From: Urechidicola croceus | GTDB taxonomy: Bacteria; Bacteroidota; Bacteroidia; Flavobacteriales; Flavobacteriaceae | Assembly (NCBI RefSeq): GCF_001761325.1 | Contig: NZ_CP017478.1 | Coordinates: 3,121,501 to 3,185,500, forward strand | DNA: 64,000 nucleotides | Direction of reading: 5' to 3' | Part shown: positions 1-8,047 of the stretch, piece by piece | Numbering within the stretch: the first letter of the stretch is position 1 | Layout of the letters: every line of letters starts with the position of its first letter | Program-made: the position numbers and the translations under genes | Notes under the pieces: generated by a model | The model's input: the letters and a program-made list of their open reading frames with translations, nothing else | What the model was told of the DNA's origin: nothing | Databases searched by the model: none

Positions 1-1143
1 TGGAATTGGAGATGCTAAATAACGAACAACAGAATAACGAACATCTTCAGGGCTCCAATCTGGATCTTCTTCAACTGTTGGAGGATCTTTGGCAATGATG
101 GCATTTTTAAATCCTGCTGCTTCAAAAGCAACTTGCCAATCTTCAATTCCTTGTTTTAAATATGTTCTCCATTTTTCTGGAGTTGCTCTATCAATATAAT
201 ATACGATTTGCTTTTTTGGTTCAACTAATTCTCCGTTTTTGAATTTCTCAATATCTTCATCTTTCACTTCCAATCTCCAACGATCTAAAAAACGAACAGT
301 TTCACTTTTTTGAGCCTCTTGACCATAATCAATCTGTCCTCGAGAAAACCATCCTACTCTTTCGTCAAACATTCTTTTTTTCATTGGAACTTCAGGAAGT
401 AAAATCATAGAATTACTCATTTCAACAGATATAGTTCCAGTACTTTCATTAGATGGAGGATCTCCAGCGCTATAAGTTTTTACATGTCGTGATTCAATAT
501 TCTTTGGATAACTTTTAATTTTTTCAATAAAAGATTTGTCACTATCTAATCTGGTAATTTTATATTGTTTTCTTCTCCATGTTGGGAAACCAATTGCTTT
601 TACATCCTTTTCAAATAAATCAGTTACATCAATTACCGTAGCAGTTGAATCTTTGCTAAAAGCTTTTATTGGAAATGTGAATAAAACAGGTTCAAAATTT
701 GAGTTTACCACAGCTTCATGAACTGGAAGAGAATCGGCAGCAACTACTGAGTGTGAAACTACTCTTAATACAATTTTCTTGTCCTTTTTTTGCCATCTTA
801 GAACTTGTGTATTTTGTTTTCCACCACCAAATCCTATTCCGCTAGCGGTTTTAGCGATTCTTGTAACCATGAGCATTTCTCGCTCTAATAAAGAATCGGG
901 AATTTCATAGAAATATTTTTCATCTATTTGATGAACTTTAAATAATCCATCATCTGTTATAGCATCTTTAGTAATTACCTTATCGTAAGGTTGAATATCA
1001 CCTTTCTTAGGTTTTTCTTCAGGTGGTTTAGGTGTTTCGACTTTGTCTTTTTTCTTTTTTTTCTTTTTCTGAGCCTCTGCAGTTGTAGTAATACCAATTA
1101 CTAAAAACAATGTTAGTAAACTGGTTAGTAGTTTTTTAGTCAT
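1..1143 (-). CDS. Zinc-dependent metalloprotease (DUF5117/DUF5118 type), 3' part beyond window
   Basis: The frame is open from an ATG at 1143-1141 to the left edge, giving 381 residues without a stop. The protein begins with a Sec signal peptide (MTKKLLTSLLTLFLVIG, then TTAEAQ), followed by a Lys-rich stretch KKKKKKKDK and a Pro/Lys/Glu segment. The body contains EIPDSLLEREMLMVTRI and, further on, the block FSRGQIDYG and YIDRATPEKWR, which I recognise from the large Bacteroidota family with DUF5118, DUF5117 and a C-terminal zinc protease domain of about 800 residues. The HExxH catalytic motif would lie beyond the edge, so enzymatic activity is inferred from the family. It is probably periplasmic or exported. 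It is encoded in the same direction as lysS but separated from it by a terminator. Confidence 0.75.
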   Translation of the reverse strand, partial: MTKKLLTSLLTLFLVIGITTTAEAQKKKKKKKDKVETPKPPEEKPKKGDIQPYDKVITKDAITDDGLFKVHQIDEKYFYEIPDSLLEREMLMVTRIAKTASGIGFGGGKQNTQVLRWQKKDKKIVLRVVSHSVVAADSLPVHEAVVNSNFEPVLFTFPIKAFSKDSTATVIDVTDLFEKDVKAIGFPTWRRKQYKITRLDSDKSFIEKIKSYPKNIESRHVKTYSAGDPPSNESTGTISVEMSNSMILLPEVPMKKRMFDERVGWFSRGQIDYGQEAQKSETVRFLDRWRLEVKDEDIEKFKNGELVEPKKQIVYYIDRATPEKWRTYLKQGIEDWQVAFEAAGFKNAIIAKDPPTVEEDPDWSPEDVRYSVVRYLASPIP

Positions 1144-1230
1144 TTGTGTTTAAAAGTTTGAATGTTATTTTGCTAAATAAGCAACGAATTTATCAAATTC
1201 TAATTCAAAACCTCTAAAAGTTATGTTAAA

Positions 1231-1264
1231 GAAAAAGGAACTCAATATAAAGCTCCTTTTTTTG
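1231..1264 (-). terminator. Rho-independent terminator of lysS
   Basis: Arms AAAAAGGAACT (1232-1242) and AGCTCCTTTTT (1251-1261) pair over 11 positions with one G-U wobble and an 8-base loop. Read on the minus strand, the hairpin ends in a T-run. It lies directly after the lysS stop codon. Confidence 0.7.
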
Positions 1265-1285
1265 AATTTTATGTAAAAAACTAAT

Positions 1286-2974
1286 TTAAACTAGTTCAAC
1301 AATTAAACCATCATCTGTTTTAACAACTTTAGCAATATTACTTTTAGTTAAACCTTTAATAGTTTTATCCCATTTTTTATTACTTAATCCTGATTGAGAT
1401 TTTAATTCATTTAAATCAATAGGAGAATTAGATTTTAGTATGTTAAAAACAGTCTTCTCATCATCAGTCATTGAAACAGCTTTCCTTTCAGGTTTCATTT
1501 GTGGAAATAGTAATACTTCTTGAATAGATTGATTGTTTGTTAAAAACATAATTAATCTATCCATACCTATTCCTAAACCAGAAGTTGGAGGCATTCCATA
1601 TTCTAAAGCACGTAAAAAGTCTTCGTCAATGAATTCAGTTGCTTCATCATCACCTTTTTCTGATAATTTTAGTTGTGCTTCAAAACGTTCTCTTTGATCA
1701 ATTGGATCATTTAATTCAGAATAAGCATTTGCAATTTCTTTTCCGCATACCATTAATTCAAAACGTTCAGTTAATTCTGGATTATCACGATGTTCCTTAC
1801 ACAGCGGACTCATTTCTTTTGGGTAATCTGTAATAAATGTAGGTTGGATATAATTACCTTCACATTTTTCACCGAAAATCTCATCAATCAATTTTCCTTT
1901 CCCCATCGTATCATCGACATCAATACCCATTGATTTTGCGGCATCAAATAATTCAGATTCAGATTTTCCATTAATATCAAAATCAGTAAAATCAATAATT
2001 GCTTGACGCATAGTAACCCGCTTATAAGGTGCTTTGAAGTTTATTTTATGTTCTCCAAAAGTAGCTTCAGAAGTCCCGTTTACTTCTATAGCACAATGTT
2101 CGAGTAATTTTTCAGTAAAATCCATCATCCAATTATAATCTTTGTAAGCTACATAGATTTCCATGGCTGTAAATTCCGGATTGTGAGTTCTATCCATTCC
2201 TTCATTTCTGAAATTTTTTGAAAACTCATATACACCATCAAAACCACCAACAATTAATCTTTTAAGATACAATTCATTTGCAATTCTCATATATAATGGA
2301 ATGTCTAACGAGTTGTGATGTGTAATAAATGGGCGAGCAGCTGCTCCTCCAGGAATAGCTTGTAAGATTGGTGTTTCAACTTCAAAATATCCAGCATGGT
2401 TGAAAAAGCTACGCATTGCTGTAAATAATTTTGTACGTTTTATAAACACTTCTTTGATATGTGGATTTACTACTAAATCAACATAGCGTTGACGATAGCG
2501 CATCTCAGCATCAGTAAAAGCATCATATGTAACTCCATCCTTTACTTTTGGTAATGGTAATGGCTTTAAAGCTTTTGCTAATAGTTTAAATTCTTTTACA
2601 CGAACTGAAATTTCACCAACTTTAGTTGTGAATAATTCACCTTCAATACCGATGAAATCTCCTAAATCTAATAATTTTTTATAAACTTCATTGTACATTT
2701 TTTTATCTTCACCAGTACATATTTCATCTCGATTGAAATAAATTTGTATACGACCTTCAGAATCTTGTAATTGTGCAAAAGAGGCTTTTCCTTGAATGTT
2801 TTTAGCCATTAAGCGACCAGCAATAATTACTTTTTTGCCTTCCTCATACTGTTTTTTTATCTGTTTCGAATTACTATTCAACGGAAATAAATCCGCAGGA
2901 TATGGGTTGATTCCCAAGGCACGTAGTCGCTCTAGTTTTTCTCTTCTTACTAATTCTAATTCAGATAATTGCAT
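1286..2974 (-). CDS. lysS: Lysyl-tRNA synthetase, class II
   Basis: 562 residues, cytoplasmic, charges tRNA-Lys. The N-terminal OB-fold anticodon-binding domain (about residues 40-150, with VIIAGRLMAKN) precedes a class II catalytic core. Motif 2 is FRNEGMDRTHNPEFT and motif 3 is GLGIGMDRLIMF. The protein is about 60 residues longer than the E. coli enzyme because of a C-terminal extension (about residues 505-562) that looks like a small winged-helix domain; such tails are usual in Bacteroidota LysS. The ATG start gives the normal MQLSELELVRREKL beginning. A TATCTTTG sequence (minus strand, 3018-3011) fits a flavobacterial -7 box about 40 bases upstream. Confidence 0.97.
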   Translation of the reverse strand: MQLSELELVRREKLERLRALGINPYPADLFPLNSNSKQIKKQYEEGKKVIIAGRLMAKNIQGKASFAQLQDSEGRIQIYFNRDEICTGEDKKMYNEVYKKLLDLGDFIGIEGELFTTKVGEISVRVKEFKLLAKALKPLPLPKVKDGVTYDAFTDAEMRYRQRYVDLVVNPHIKEVFIKRTKLFTAMRSFFNHAGYFEVETPILQAIPGGAAARPFITHHNSLDIPLYMRIANELYLKRLIVGGFDGVYEFSKNFRNEGMDRTHNPEFTAMEIYVAYKDYNWMMDFTEKLLEHCAIEVNGTSEATFGEHKINFKAPYKRVTMRQAIIDFTDFDINGKSESELFDAAKSMGIDVDDTMGKGKLIDEIFGEKCEGNYIQPTFITDYPKEMSPLCKEHRDNPELTERFELMVCGKEIANAYSELNDPIDQRERFEAQLKLSEKGDDEATEFIDEDFLRALEYGMPPTSGLGIGMDRLIMFLTNNQSIQEVLLFPQMKPERKAVSMTDDEKTVFNILKSNSPIDLNELKSQSGLSNKKWDKTIKGLTKSNIAKVVKTDDGLIVELV

Positions 2975-3201
2975 GTTGTACTTTTATATAATGACTAATT
3001 TATAAGTTTGCAAAGATACAATCAATTCAATTAAAATAAAGACTCTACTAAAAAAAATCATTTTAAACCTAATTGATTATAATTAAATGGTCTATTTTAT
3101 TTAAAACCTCAATAAAACCGGTTAATTTTCAGGTAAATAATTGATTTATTAAAATATATTATTAAAAATTACGAATAATTAAAAAAAAGATATACATTTA
3201 C

Positions 3202-3308
3202 AGTCTGTATGTAAAAATACAGATTAGTTGTGTTGTTTGACGTTGAAAAACGTCTTTAGGTTTTGTAAACCAATGGAAAGCTTCCCGAATTTCGGGACGC
3301 TTTTTTTA
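3202..3308 (+). ncRNA. Candidate structured small RNA with its own terminator
   Basis: This gap of about 350 bases between lysS and the DUF456 gene holds four consecutive hairpins on the plus strand. They are TCTGTAT/ATACAGA (3204-3210 with 3217-3223), GACGTT-GAAA-AACGTC (3239-3254, perfect stem with a GNRA tetraloop), GGTTT/AAACC (3259-3271), and a terminator AGCTTCCCGA/TTTCGGGACGCT core (3279-3301) followed by seven T. No reading frame of any size lies between them and no plus-strand gene lies upstream that would need this terminator. The T-run is on the plus side only, so it does not serve the minus-strand neighbour. TATACATTT at 3191-3199 could be the -7 region, but I see no convincing -33 box. 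I cannot assign it to a named RNA family. Confidence 0.5.
3279..3308 (+). terminator. Strong intrinsic terminator of the candidate RNA
   Basis: GC-rich stem 3279-3288 with 3292-3301, one mismatch, three-base loop, then TTTTTTT at 3301-3307. It is the most GC-rich hairpin in this part of the window. Confidence 0.75.
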
Positions 3309-3322
3309 TTTTACACTAAATT

Positions 3323-3835
3323 TTATTGGTTAAAAGTGAAGAATACATCTTTGTAATCCCAAAATTTTGCAATATATAGTCCTGCAAATATGATGCTTAC
3401 TAAAAATTTTAATCCAGTAGAAAGCATAAACCCCACAAATGATCCAAAAGCAGCTTTGGTAGCTCTTTTACCATCTGTACTATCATGAATCATTTCGCCA
3501 ATAAATGCTCCAATAAAAGGACCTATGATAATTCCCAATGGCCCCATGAAAATAAGTCCAACTATTAAACCTAGCATTGTACCCCAAATTCCATATTTAC
3601 TACCGCCAAATTTTTTAGTTCCCCATGCAGGAATTATATAGTCAAGTCCCCAAATAAGAACAGAAATCCCAAGTGTTATACCAAGAAAAGTCCAATCTAA
3701 TGGAATTATTTTTGTTAAGTGAAGTAATAATAAACCTATCCAGCCTGTAATAGGACCTGGTAGAACAGGTAAAAAGGATCCAATGATTCCTAAGAAAATG
3801 AAAAAGAACCCTAATAAAAGTAAGAAAATATCCAT
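3323..3835 (-). CDS. DUF456 family membrane protein
   Basis: 170 residues with about four to five hydrophobic segments and Gly-rich turns (LPVLPGPITGWIGLLLLH, GLIVGLIFMGPLGIIIGPFIGAFIGE). This is the typical pattern of DUF456, an inner-membrane family of unknown function. The start MDIFLLLLGFFFIFLG puts the first membrane helix at the N-terminus, as in relatives. A longer minus-strand frame overlapping its start is out of phase and is a shadow. It is a single gene, convergent with the candidate RNA upstream and divergent from the TonB-like gene. Confidence 0.85.
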   Translation of the reverse strand: MDIFLLLLGFFFIFLGIIGSFLPVLPGPITGWIGLLLLHLTKIIPLDWTFLGITLGISVLIWGLDYIIPAWGTKKFGGSKYGIWGTMLGLIVGLIFMGPLGIIIGPFIGAFIGEMIHDSTDGKRATKAAFGSFVGFMLSTGLKFLVSIIFAGLYIAKFWDYKDVFFTFNQ

Positions 3836-3947
3836 ATGTAATTTTTGTATTTATTGTTAATACATGCAATATAGCAATAACCGTGCAAAATATTTTTCAT
3901 GAAATGTCAGTAAAATAATTGTATTTTTAAAATCTAAATTCTAAAAA

Positions 3948-4409
3948 ATGAAAACCTCAAATTATAGAGTATTTATTGCATTAATAGTGTGTGTATTGTT
4001 TACAATCACGAATTACAGTCAAGTTTTAAGTATTGATGATAATGTTAAAAAAGGTAATATTCCTTTTTCGATAATAGAAAAAGTACCAGTTTTTCCTGGT
4101 TGTACTGGGAATGAACAGTCAAAAAGAGATTGTCTTAATATGAGTATGAAAAAACATGTTGCTGAAAAGTTTAATATGAAAGTGGTTCCTACAAATGAAT
4201 TGAGTAAAGGTCAACAAAAAATTTATGTTCAGTTTATGATAACCACTAAAGGAAAAGTGAAGATTATTGGAGTAAGGGCACCACATAAAAAATTAAAAAA
4301 AGAAGCCAAAAAAGTGGTGAAAAAATTACCAAAAATGATACCAGGAGAACAAAAAGGCAAGTCGGTAAATGTTACCTATATGTTACCTATAGTATTTGAA
4401 GTACAATAA
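3948..4409 (+). CDS. Secreted TonB C-terminal-like protein, paralogue 1
   Basis: 153 residues. A Sec signal peptide (MKTSNYRVFIALIVCVLFTITNYSQ) is followed by a short spacer and a domain with the flavobacterial TonB-like signature: KVPVFPGC, a second Cys 10 residues later (KRDCL), then YVQFMITTKGKVKI and the ending KLPKMIPGEQKGKSVNV with YMLPIVF. This C-terminal pattern matches energy-transducer TonB domains, but there is no inner-membrane anchor plus Pro-rich spacer, so coupling to ExbBD is doubtful. It closely resembles the frame at 6026-6481 and, more distantly, the lipoprotein at 6523. Function unknown. A strong terminator follows. Confidence 0.75.
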   Translation: MKTSNYRVFIALIVCVLFTITNYSQVLSIDDNVKKGNIPFSIIEKVPVFPGCTGNEQSKRDCLNMSMKKHVAEKFNMKVVPTNELSKGQQKIYVQFMITTKGKVKIIGVRAPHKKLKKEAKKVVKKLPKMIPGEQKGKSVNVTYMLPIVFEVQ

Positions 4410-4438
4410 AAATTAAAGTGAATTTTTACAGTATATAT

Positions 4439-4468
4439 AAAACCGAAGTTTTGCACTTCGGTTTTTTT
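4439..4468 (+). terminator. Rho-independent terminator after TonB-like gene 1
   Basis: Perfect arms AAAACCGAAG (4439-4448) and CTTCGGTTTT (4456-4465), loop TTTTGCA, then a T-run. It separates the first TonB-like gene from the beta-glucosidase gene. Confidence 0.9.
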
Positions 4469-4546
4469 ATTTGACATTGTTGACTCAAAGAAAATATTGT
4501 ATTTTCACATCCTCATAAAAACATCACTAACTAAAAAGAATATATA

Positions 4547-5917
4547 ATGAAATTTCCTAAAAATTTTGTTTGGGGTTCGGCAACCTCATCTTATCAAGTA
4601 GAAGGAGCGTGGAATACTGATGGTCGTGGGCCTTCAATTTGGGATGCCTTTTGCCAAATTCCTGGAAAAGTACATAACAATGAAACAGGTAATATTGCCT
4701 GTGATCATTATCATAAAATAAAAGAAGATGTAGCCTTGATGAAGGATATGGGATTAAAAGCGTATCGTTTTTCAATCTCTTGGTCTCGAATTATGCCACA
4801 AGGAAGAGGGGAAGTAAATGAAAAAGGGATTCAATTTTATTCTGATTTAATAGATGAACTTTTAGCAAATGATATTCAACCTTGGGTAACTTTGTATCAT
4901 TGGGATTTGCCGTTAGCATTACAACTTGAAATGGATGGTTGGTTAAATAAAAATATCTCTGATGTTTTTACTGATTATGCTGAGTTGTGCTTTGAACGTT
5001 TTGGAGATAGAGTAAAAAATTGGATTACTTTTAATGAAGCATGGGTAGTTGCTATTTTAGGCTATGGTCAAGGGGTTTTTGCACCAGGTCGAATTTCAAA
5101 TTCTGAACCTTATTTAGCAGGGCATCATATCTTAATTTCACATGCGAAATCTGTAAAATTATACAGAGAAAAATATCAGTCTATACAAAATGGTAAGATT
5201 GGAATTACCAATAATTGTGATTGGAGAGAACCATTAACGCATAAGCCTGAAGATAAAGAAGCAGCCAAAAGAGCTTTAGAATTTTTTGTATCATGGTTTG
5301 CTGATCCAATTTATTTCGGACACTATCCAAAAAGTATGGTTGATAGGTTAGGAGATAGATTACCTAAGTTTACCGAAGAAGAAAAGCAAATGTTAATTGG
5401 TTCGACCGATTTTTTTGGTTTGAATCATTATACAACTATGATAGCTGCTAATGCTGATGAAGTTGTGCAAGGATCTGTTTATGGAAATGGTGGTTTAAGT
5501 GAAGATCAAGATGTAAACTTATCTATGGATCCTAGTTGGGAATTAACAGAAATGAAATGGGCTGTTGTTCCTTGGGGATGTCGTAAATTATTGGAGTGGA
5601 TTTCTGAGCGTTACGATTATCCGGATATTGTAATAACTGAAAATGGCTGTGCTTATGACGATAAGTTGGTCAATGGCGAAGTGAACGATCAAAAAAGAGT
5701 TGAGTTTTTTGAAGGATATTTAAATGCTTGTTCAGAAGCTATTGAAAATGGTGTGAACTTAACAGGATATTTTATTTGGTCATTTATGGATAATTTTGAG
5801 TGGGCGAGTGGTTATGATAAACGTTTCGGAATACATTATGTTGATTTTGAAACTTTAGAAAGGACTCCAAAAGCATCAGCTAAATATTTAGGCAAGTTGA
5901 TTAAAAGTTTGAGTTAA
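4547..5917 (+). CDS. GH1 beta-glucosidase
   Basis: 456 residues, the usual length of a bacterial family 1 glycoside hydrolase. It hydrolyses terminal beta-glucosides such as cellobiose or laminaribiose. Visible family hallmarks: N-terminal FPKNFVWGSATSSYQVEGAW, the acid/base Glu in TFNEAW (family consensus TFNEP, here with Ala after Glu), and the nucleophile Glu in ITENGCAYDD, with the late SFMDNFEWASGYDKRFG block. There is no signal peptide, so it acts in the cytoplasm on imported disaccharides. It lies between TonB-C-like secreted paralogues; no transporter lies next to it. The substrate is not deducible from sequence alone. Confidence 0.95.
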   Translation: MKFPKNFVWGSATSSYQVEGAWNTDGRGPSIWDAFCQIPGKVHNNETGNIACDHYHKIKEDVALMKDMGLKAYRFSISWSRIMPQGRGEVNEKGIQFYSDLIDELLANDIQPWVTLYHWDLPLALQLEMDGWLNKNISDVFTDYAELCFERFGDRVKNWITFNEAWVVAILGYGQGVFAPGRISNSEPYLAGHHILISHAKSVKLYREKYQSIQNGKIGITNNCDWREPLTHKPEDKEAAKRALEFFVSWFADPIYFGHYPKSMVDRLGDRLPKFTEEEKQMLIGSTDFFGLNHYTTMIAANADEVVQGSVYGNGGLSEDQDVNLSMDPSWELTEMKWAVVPWGCRKLLEWISERYDYPDIVITENGCAYDDKLVNGEVNDQKRVEFFEGYLNACSEAIENGVNLTGYFIWSFMDNFEWASGYDKRFGIHYVDFETLERTPKASAKYLGKLIKSLS

Positions 5918-5921
5918 TATT

Positions 5922-6481
5922 ATGAAAAATATAATAGTAATATTTACTTTACTAGTTTTATTTACTTCATGTAGTGCAAAAAAATAAACCCTACGCAAAA
6001 ATATACTCCAGAACAAATTGTATTTTTGAACGAAAGAGGGAGTTTAGAATTAGGTAAAACAATAGATGATTTTATTGAGGAACTGAATGAAAAAAAAGGA
6101 ATTAATAATGATAGTTTAAGCGATGCTAAAGAGTTAGCAACACTTACTAAATCTCCAGTGTATTTTGGATGTAATGAAAATCAATCAGAAGAGAAAATTA
6201 GAAGTTGTTTAAATGATAGTTTTAAAAAGCATGTAGCGCAAAAAATGGATATAGAAACATATGCTGAAGTTTTACCTACAGGTTTACATAAAACATATTG
6301 CTTTTTTAAGATATCAATAAAAGGAAAAGTAACTGATATTAAAGCTTATGGTCATTATAAAAGAGTTGAAGAAGAAGTTGTAAGAATTATCAATTTAGTT
6401 CCTCAGTTAAAACCTGGAGAAGTTGATGGGAAGAAAGTAAATGTTACATATGCTTTACCAATTTTGTTTTCTATTGAGTAG
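5922..6481 (+). CDS. TonB C-terminal-like lipoprotein, paralogue 2, split by a frame change at an A7 tract
   Basis: An ATG at 5922 starts a lipoprotein signal peptide, MKNIIVIFTLLVLFTSCSAKK, which meets a TAA stop at 5985. The rest of the protein (INPTQKYTPEQIVFLNERG onward to 6481) is open in the -1 frame and is clearly paralogous to the gene at 3948 (FGC...C, YCFFKISIKGKVTD, LKPGEVDGKKVNVTYALPI). The two frames meet at AAAAAAA, 5978-5984. In the zero frame this reads GCA AAA AAA TAA, so the tract has the form of a -1 slippery heptamer placed right before a stop; a one-base deletion in a longer A-run is equally possible. The first possible start in the downstream frame alone is a TTG at 6026, which lacks a signal peptide. 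Starts four bases after the GH1 stop. Confidence 0.6.
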
Positions 6482-6522
6482 AATTCAAAATTAATTGTAT
6501 TTTAACAAGTCAATAATTACTG

Positions 6523-6993
6523 ATGTTAAAACGTATTTTAATAATTTGTTGTTGTGGAATTTTTCTGAGTTCTTGCGAATTTTTTCGCAAGAAAGAAATC
6601 CCATTAGAATCAGTTGTAGATACAATTATTGATTATAAATCTGTAGATGTATTTCCTCTCTTTCCTTCGTGCGATAGCATTCCTAATCAACAAGATCAGA
6701 AATTATGTTCTCAAATTAAATTATCTCAACATATTTATGCATCGTTATTATCAAATGAGATTATGACAACTCGAAGAATAAATGATACTATTCTAGTAAA
6801 GTTAAATATTGATATTAGTGGAAAAGTGAGATTAGTTAGTATTAAATCTTCAGATTTAATTAATAAACAAATACCAAAATTGGATAGTTTAATTGAAAAA
6901 GGAATTGAAGAACTACCTTATTTAAAGCCAGCAATTAAAAGAGACTTTCCTGTAATTACAGAATTCACGTTACCAATAATTGTTAAAAGTTAA
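6523..6993 (+). CDS. TonB C-terminal-like lipoprotein, paralogue 3
   Basis: 156 residues. The start MLKRILIICCCGIFLSSC gives a lipobox (LSSC), so the mature protein should be lipid-anchored. The body has VFPLFPSC with a second Cys 11 to 12 residues later (KLC), then VKLNIDISGKVRLVSIKS and a C-terminus PYLKPAIKRDFPV with FTLPIIV, a diverged version of the TonB-like pattern of its two neighbours. The paired cysteines are conserved in all three paralogues. Its spacing from the split gene upstream (41 bases) suggests co-transcription with the GH1 gene. Function unknown. Confidence 0.7.
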   Translation: MLKRILIICCCGIFLSSCEFFRKKEIPLESVVDTIIDYKSVDVFPLFPSCDSIPNQQDQKLCSQIKLSQHIYASLLSNEIMTTRRINDTILVKLNIDISGKVRLVSIKSSDLINKQIPKLDSLIEKGIEELPYLKPAIKRDFPVITEFTLPIIVKS

Positions 6994-7034
6994 ATTAATT
7001 TGCCATTCTGTATTAAAAGGATGACAAATTAATT
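6992..7034. terminator. Possible bidirectional terminator between convergent genes
   Basis: Arms of about 10 bases (AATTAATTTG and CAAATTAATT) enclose an imperfect centre between the lipoprotein gene and obg. The stem is almost all A-T and lacks a clean T-run, so this is a weak call. Confidence 0.3.
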
Positions 7035-7042
7035 GAATGTAT

Positions 7043-8035
7043 TTAGTCATTAAGCATTTTCCAAAGAGTATCTTTTAATTCTGTTAAGCCCTTTTCAGCA
7101 ACAGAAGAAATAAATAATGATGGAATATCTTTAGGTAATTCTTTTTTAATTTCAGCTTCTAATTCTTCATCCAACATGTCAGATTTTGAAATAGCCAATA
7201 GACGTTTCTTGTCTAACAATTCTGGATTATGTTGTTTTAGTTCGTTTAATAGAATTTTGTATTCTTTTTGAATATCATCACTATCAGCAGGAATTAAAAA
7301 TAGCAAAGTAGAATTTCGTTCAATATGTCTTAAAAAGCGGTGTCCTAAACCTTTTCCTTCATGTGCACCTTCAATAATTCCAGGAATATCAGCCATTACA
7401 AATGTTTGAAACCCACGGTTTTTTACAATACCTAAATTAGGTTTTAAAGTTGTAAATGCATAATCAGCGATTTTTGGTTTTGCTGAAGTAATTACTGATA
7501 ATAAAGTTGATTTTCCAGCATTTGGAAATCCAACCAAACCAACATCTGCAAGAATCTTTAATTCAATTTGAAACCAATCTTCATGTCCTTCAACTCCAGG
7601 TTGAGCATATCTCGGAGTTTGATTAGTAGAAGATTTAAAATGCCAGTTTCCACGACCACCCATTCCTCCTTCAGCAAGAATTTTTTCTTCACCGTGTTCG
7701 GTAACTTCAAATATAATTTCTTCAGTTTCTATATTTCGGACAATAGTCCCCAATGGTACATCTATATAAATATCTTCACCATCTTTTCCAGTACTTCTAC
7801 TTTTTGCACCATCTCCACCATGGTTTGCTCGGAAGTGTTTTTTAAATTTTAAATGGTATAACGTCCATAAACTTTTGTCGGCTCGAATAATAACATGACC
7901 ACCACGTCCACCATCTCCACCATCAGGACCACCTTTAGTTATAAATTTTTCACGATGTAAATGTACAGATCCTTTACCTCCTTTTCCAGAAGCTGCATGT
8001 ACTTTAACATAATCAACAAAATTTCCTTCAGTCAT
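7043..8035 (-). CDS. obg: GTPase Obg/CgtA
   Basis: 330 residues. The Gly-rich Obg fold (residues about 6-160, with [15 protein letters not shown] and [13 protein letters not shown]) precedes a P-loop GTPase domain with G1 [10 protein letters not shown], switch/G3 DIPGII and a late SKSD recognition motif. This essential GTPase associates with the large ribosomal subunit and stress signalling. The C-terminal OCT extension of some homologues is absent, as usual in Bacteroidota. It is followed downstream of, and 12 bases after, the HPRT-adenylate kinase gene, so the two are probably one transcript. Confidence 0.97.
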   Translation of the reverse strand: MTEGNFVDYVKVHAASGKGGKGSVHLHREKFITKGGPDGGDGGRGGHVIIRADKSLWTLYHLKFKKHFRANHGGDGAKSRSTGKDGEDIYIDVPLGTIVRNIETEEIIFEVTEHGEEKILAEGGMGGRGNWHFKSSTNQTPRYAQPGVEGHEDWFQIELKILADVGLVGFPNAGKSTLLSVITSAKPKIADYAFTTLKPNLGIVKNRGFQTFVMADIPGIIEGAHEGKGLGHRFLRHIERNSTLLFLIPADSDDIQKEYKILLNELKQHNPELLDKKRLLAISKSDMLDEELEAEIKKELPKDIPSLFISSVAEKGLTELKDTLWKMLND

Positions 8036-8047
8036 TGTTTAGTATTT

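Noticed and set aside
3642-3869. 75-residue minus-strand frame overlapping the DUF456 gene start
   Set aside because: Out of frame with the clear membrane protein and without hydrophobic or domain pattern of its own.
4491-4506. Inverted repeat GAAAATA/TATTTTC upstream of the GH1 gene as an operator
   Set aside because: It is wholly A-T rich with a TTG centre and easily arises by chance in this DNA; it does not match the palindrome at 26011.
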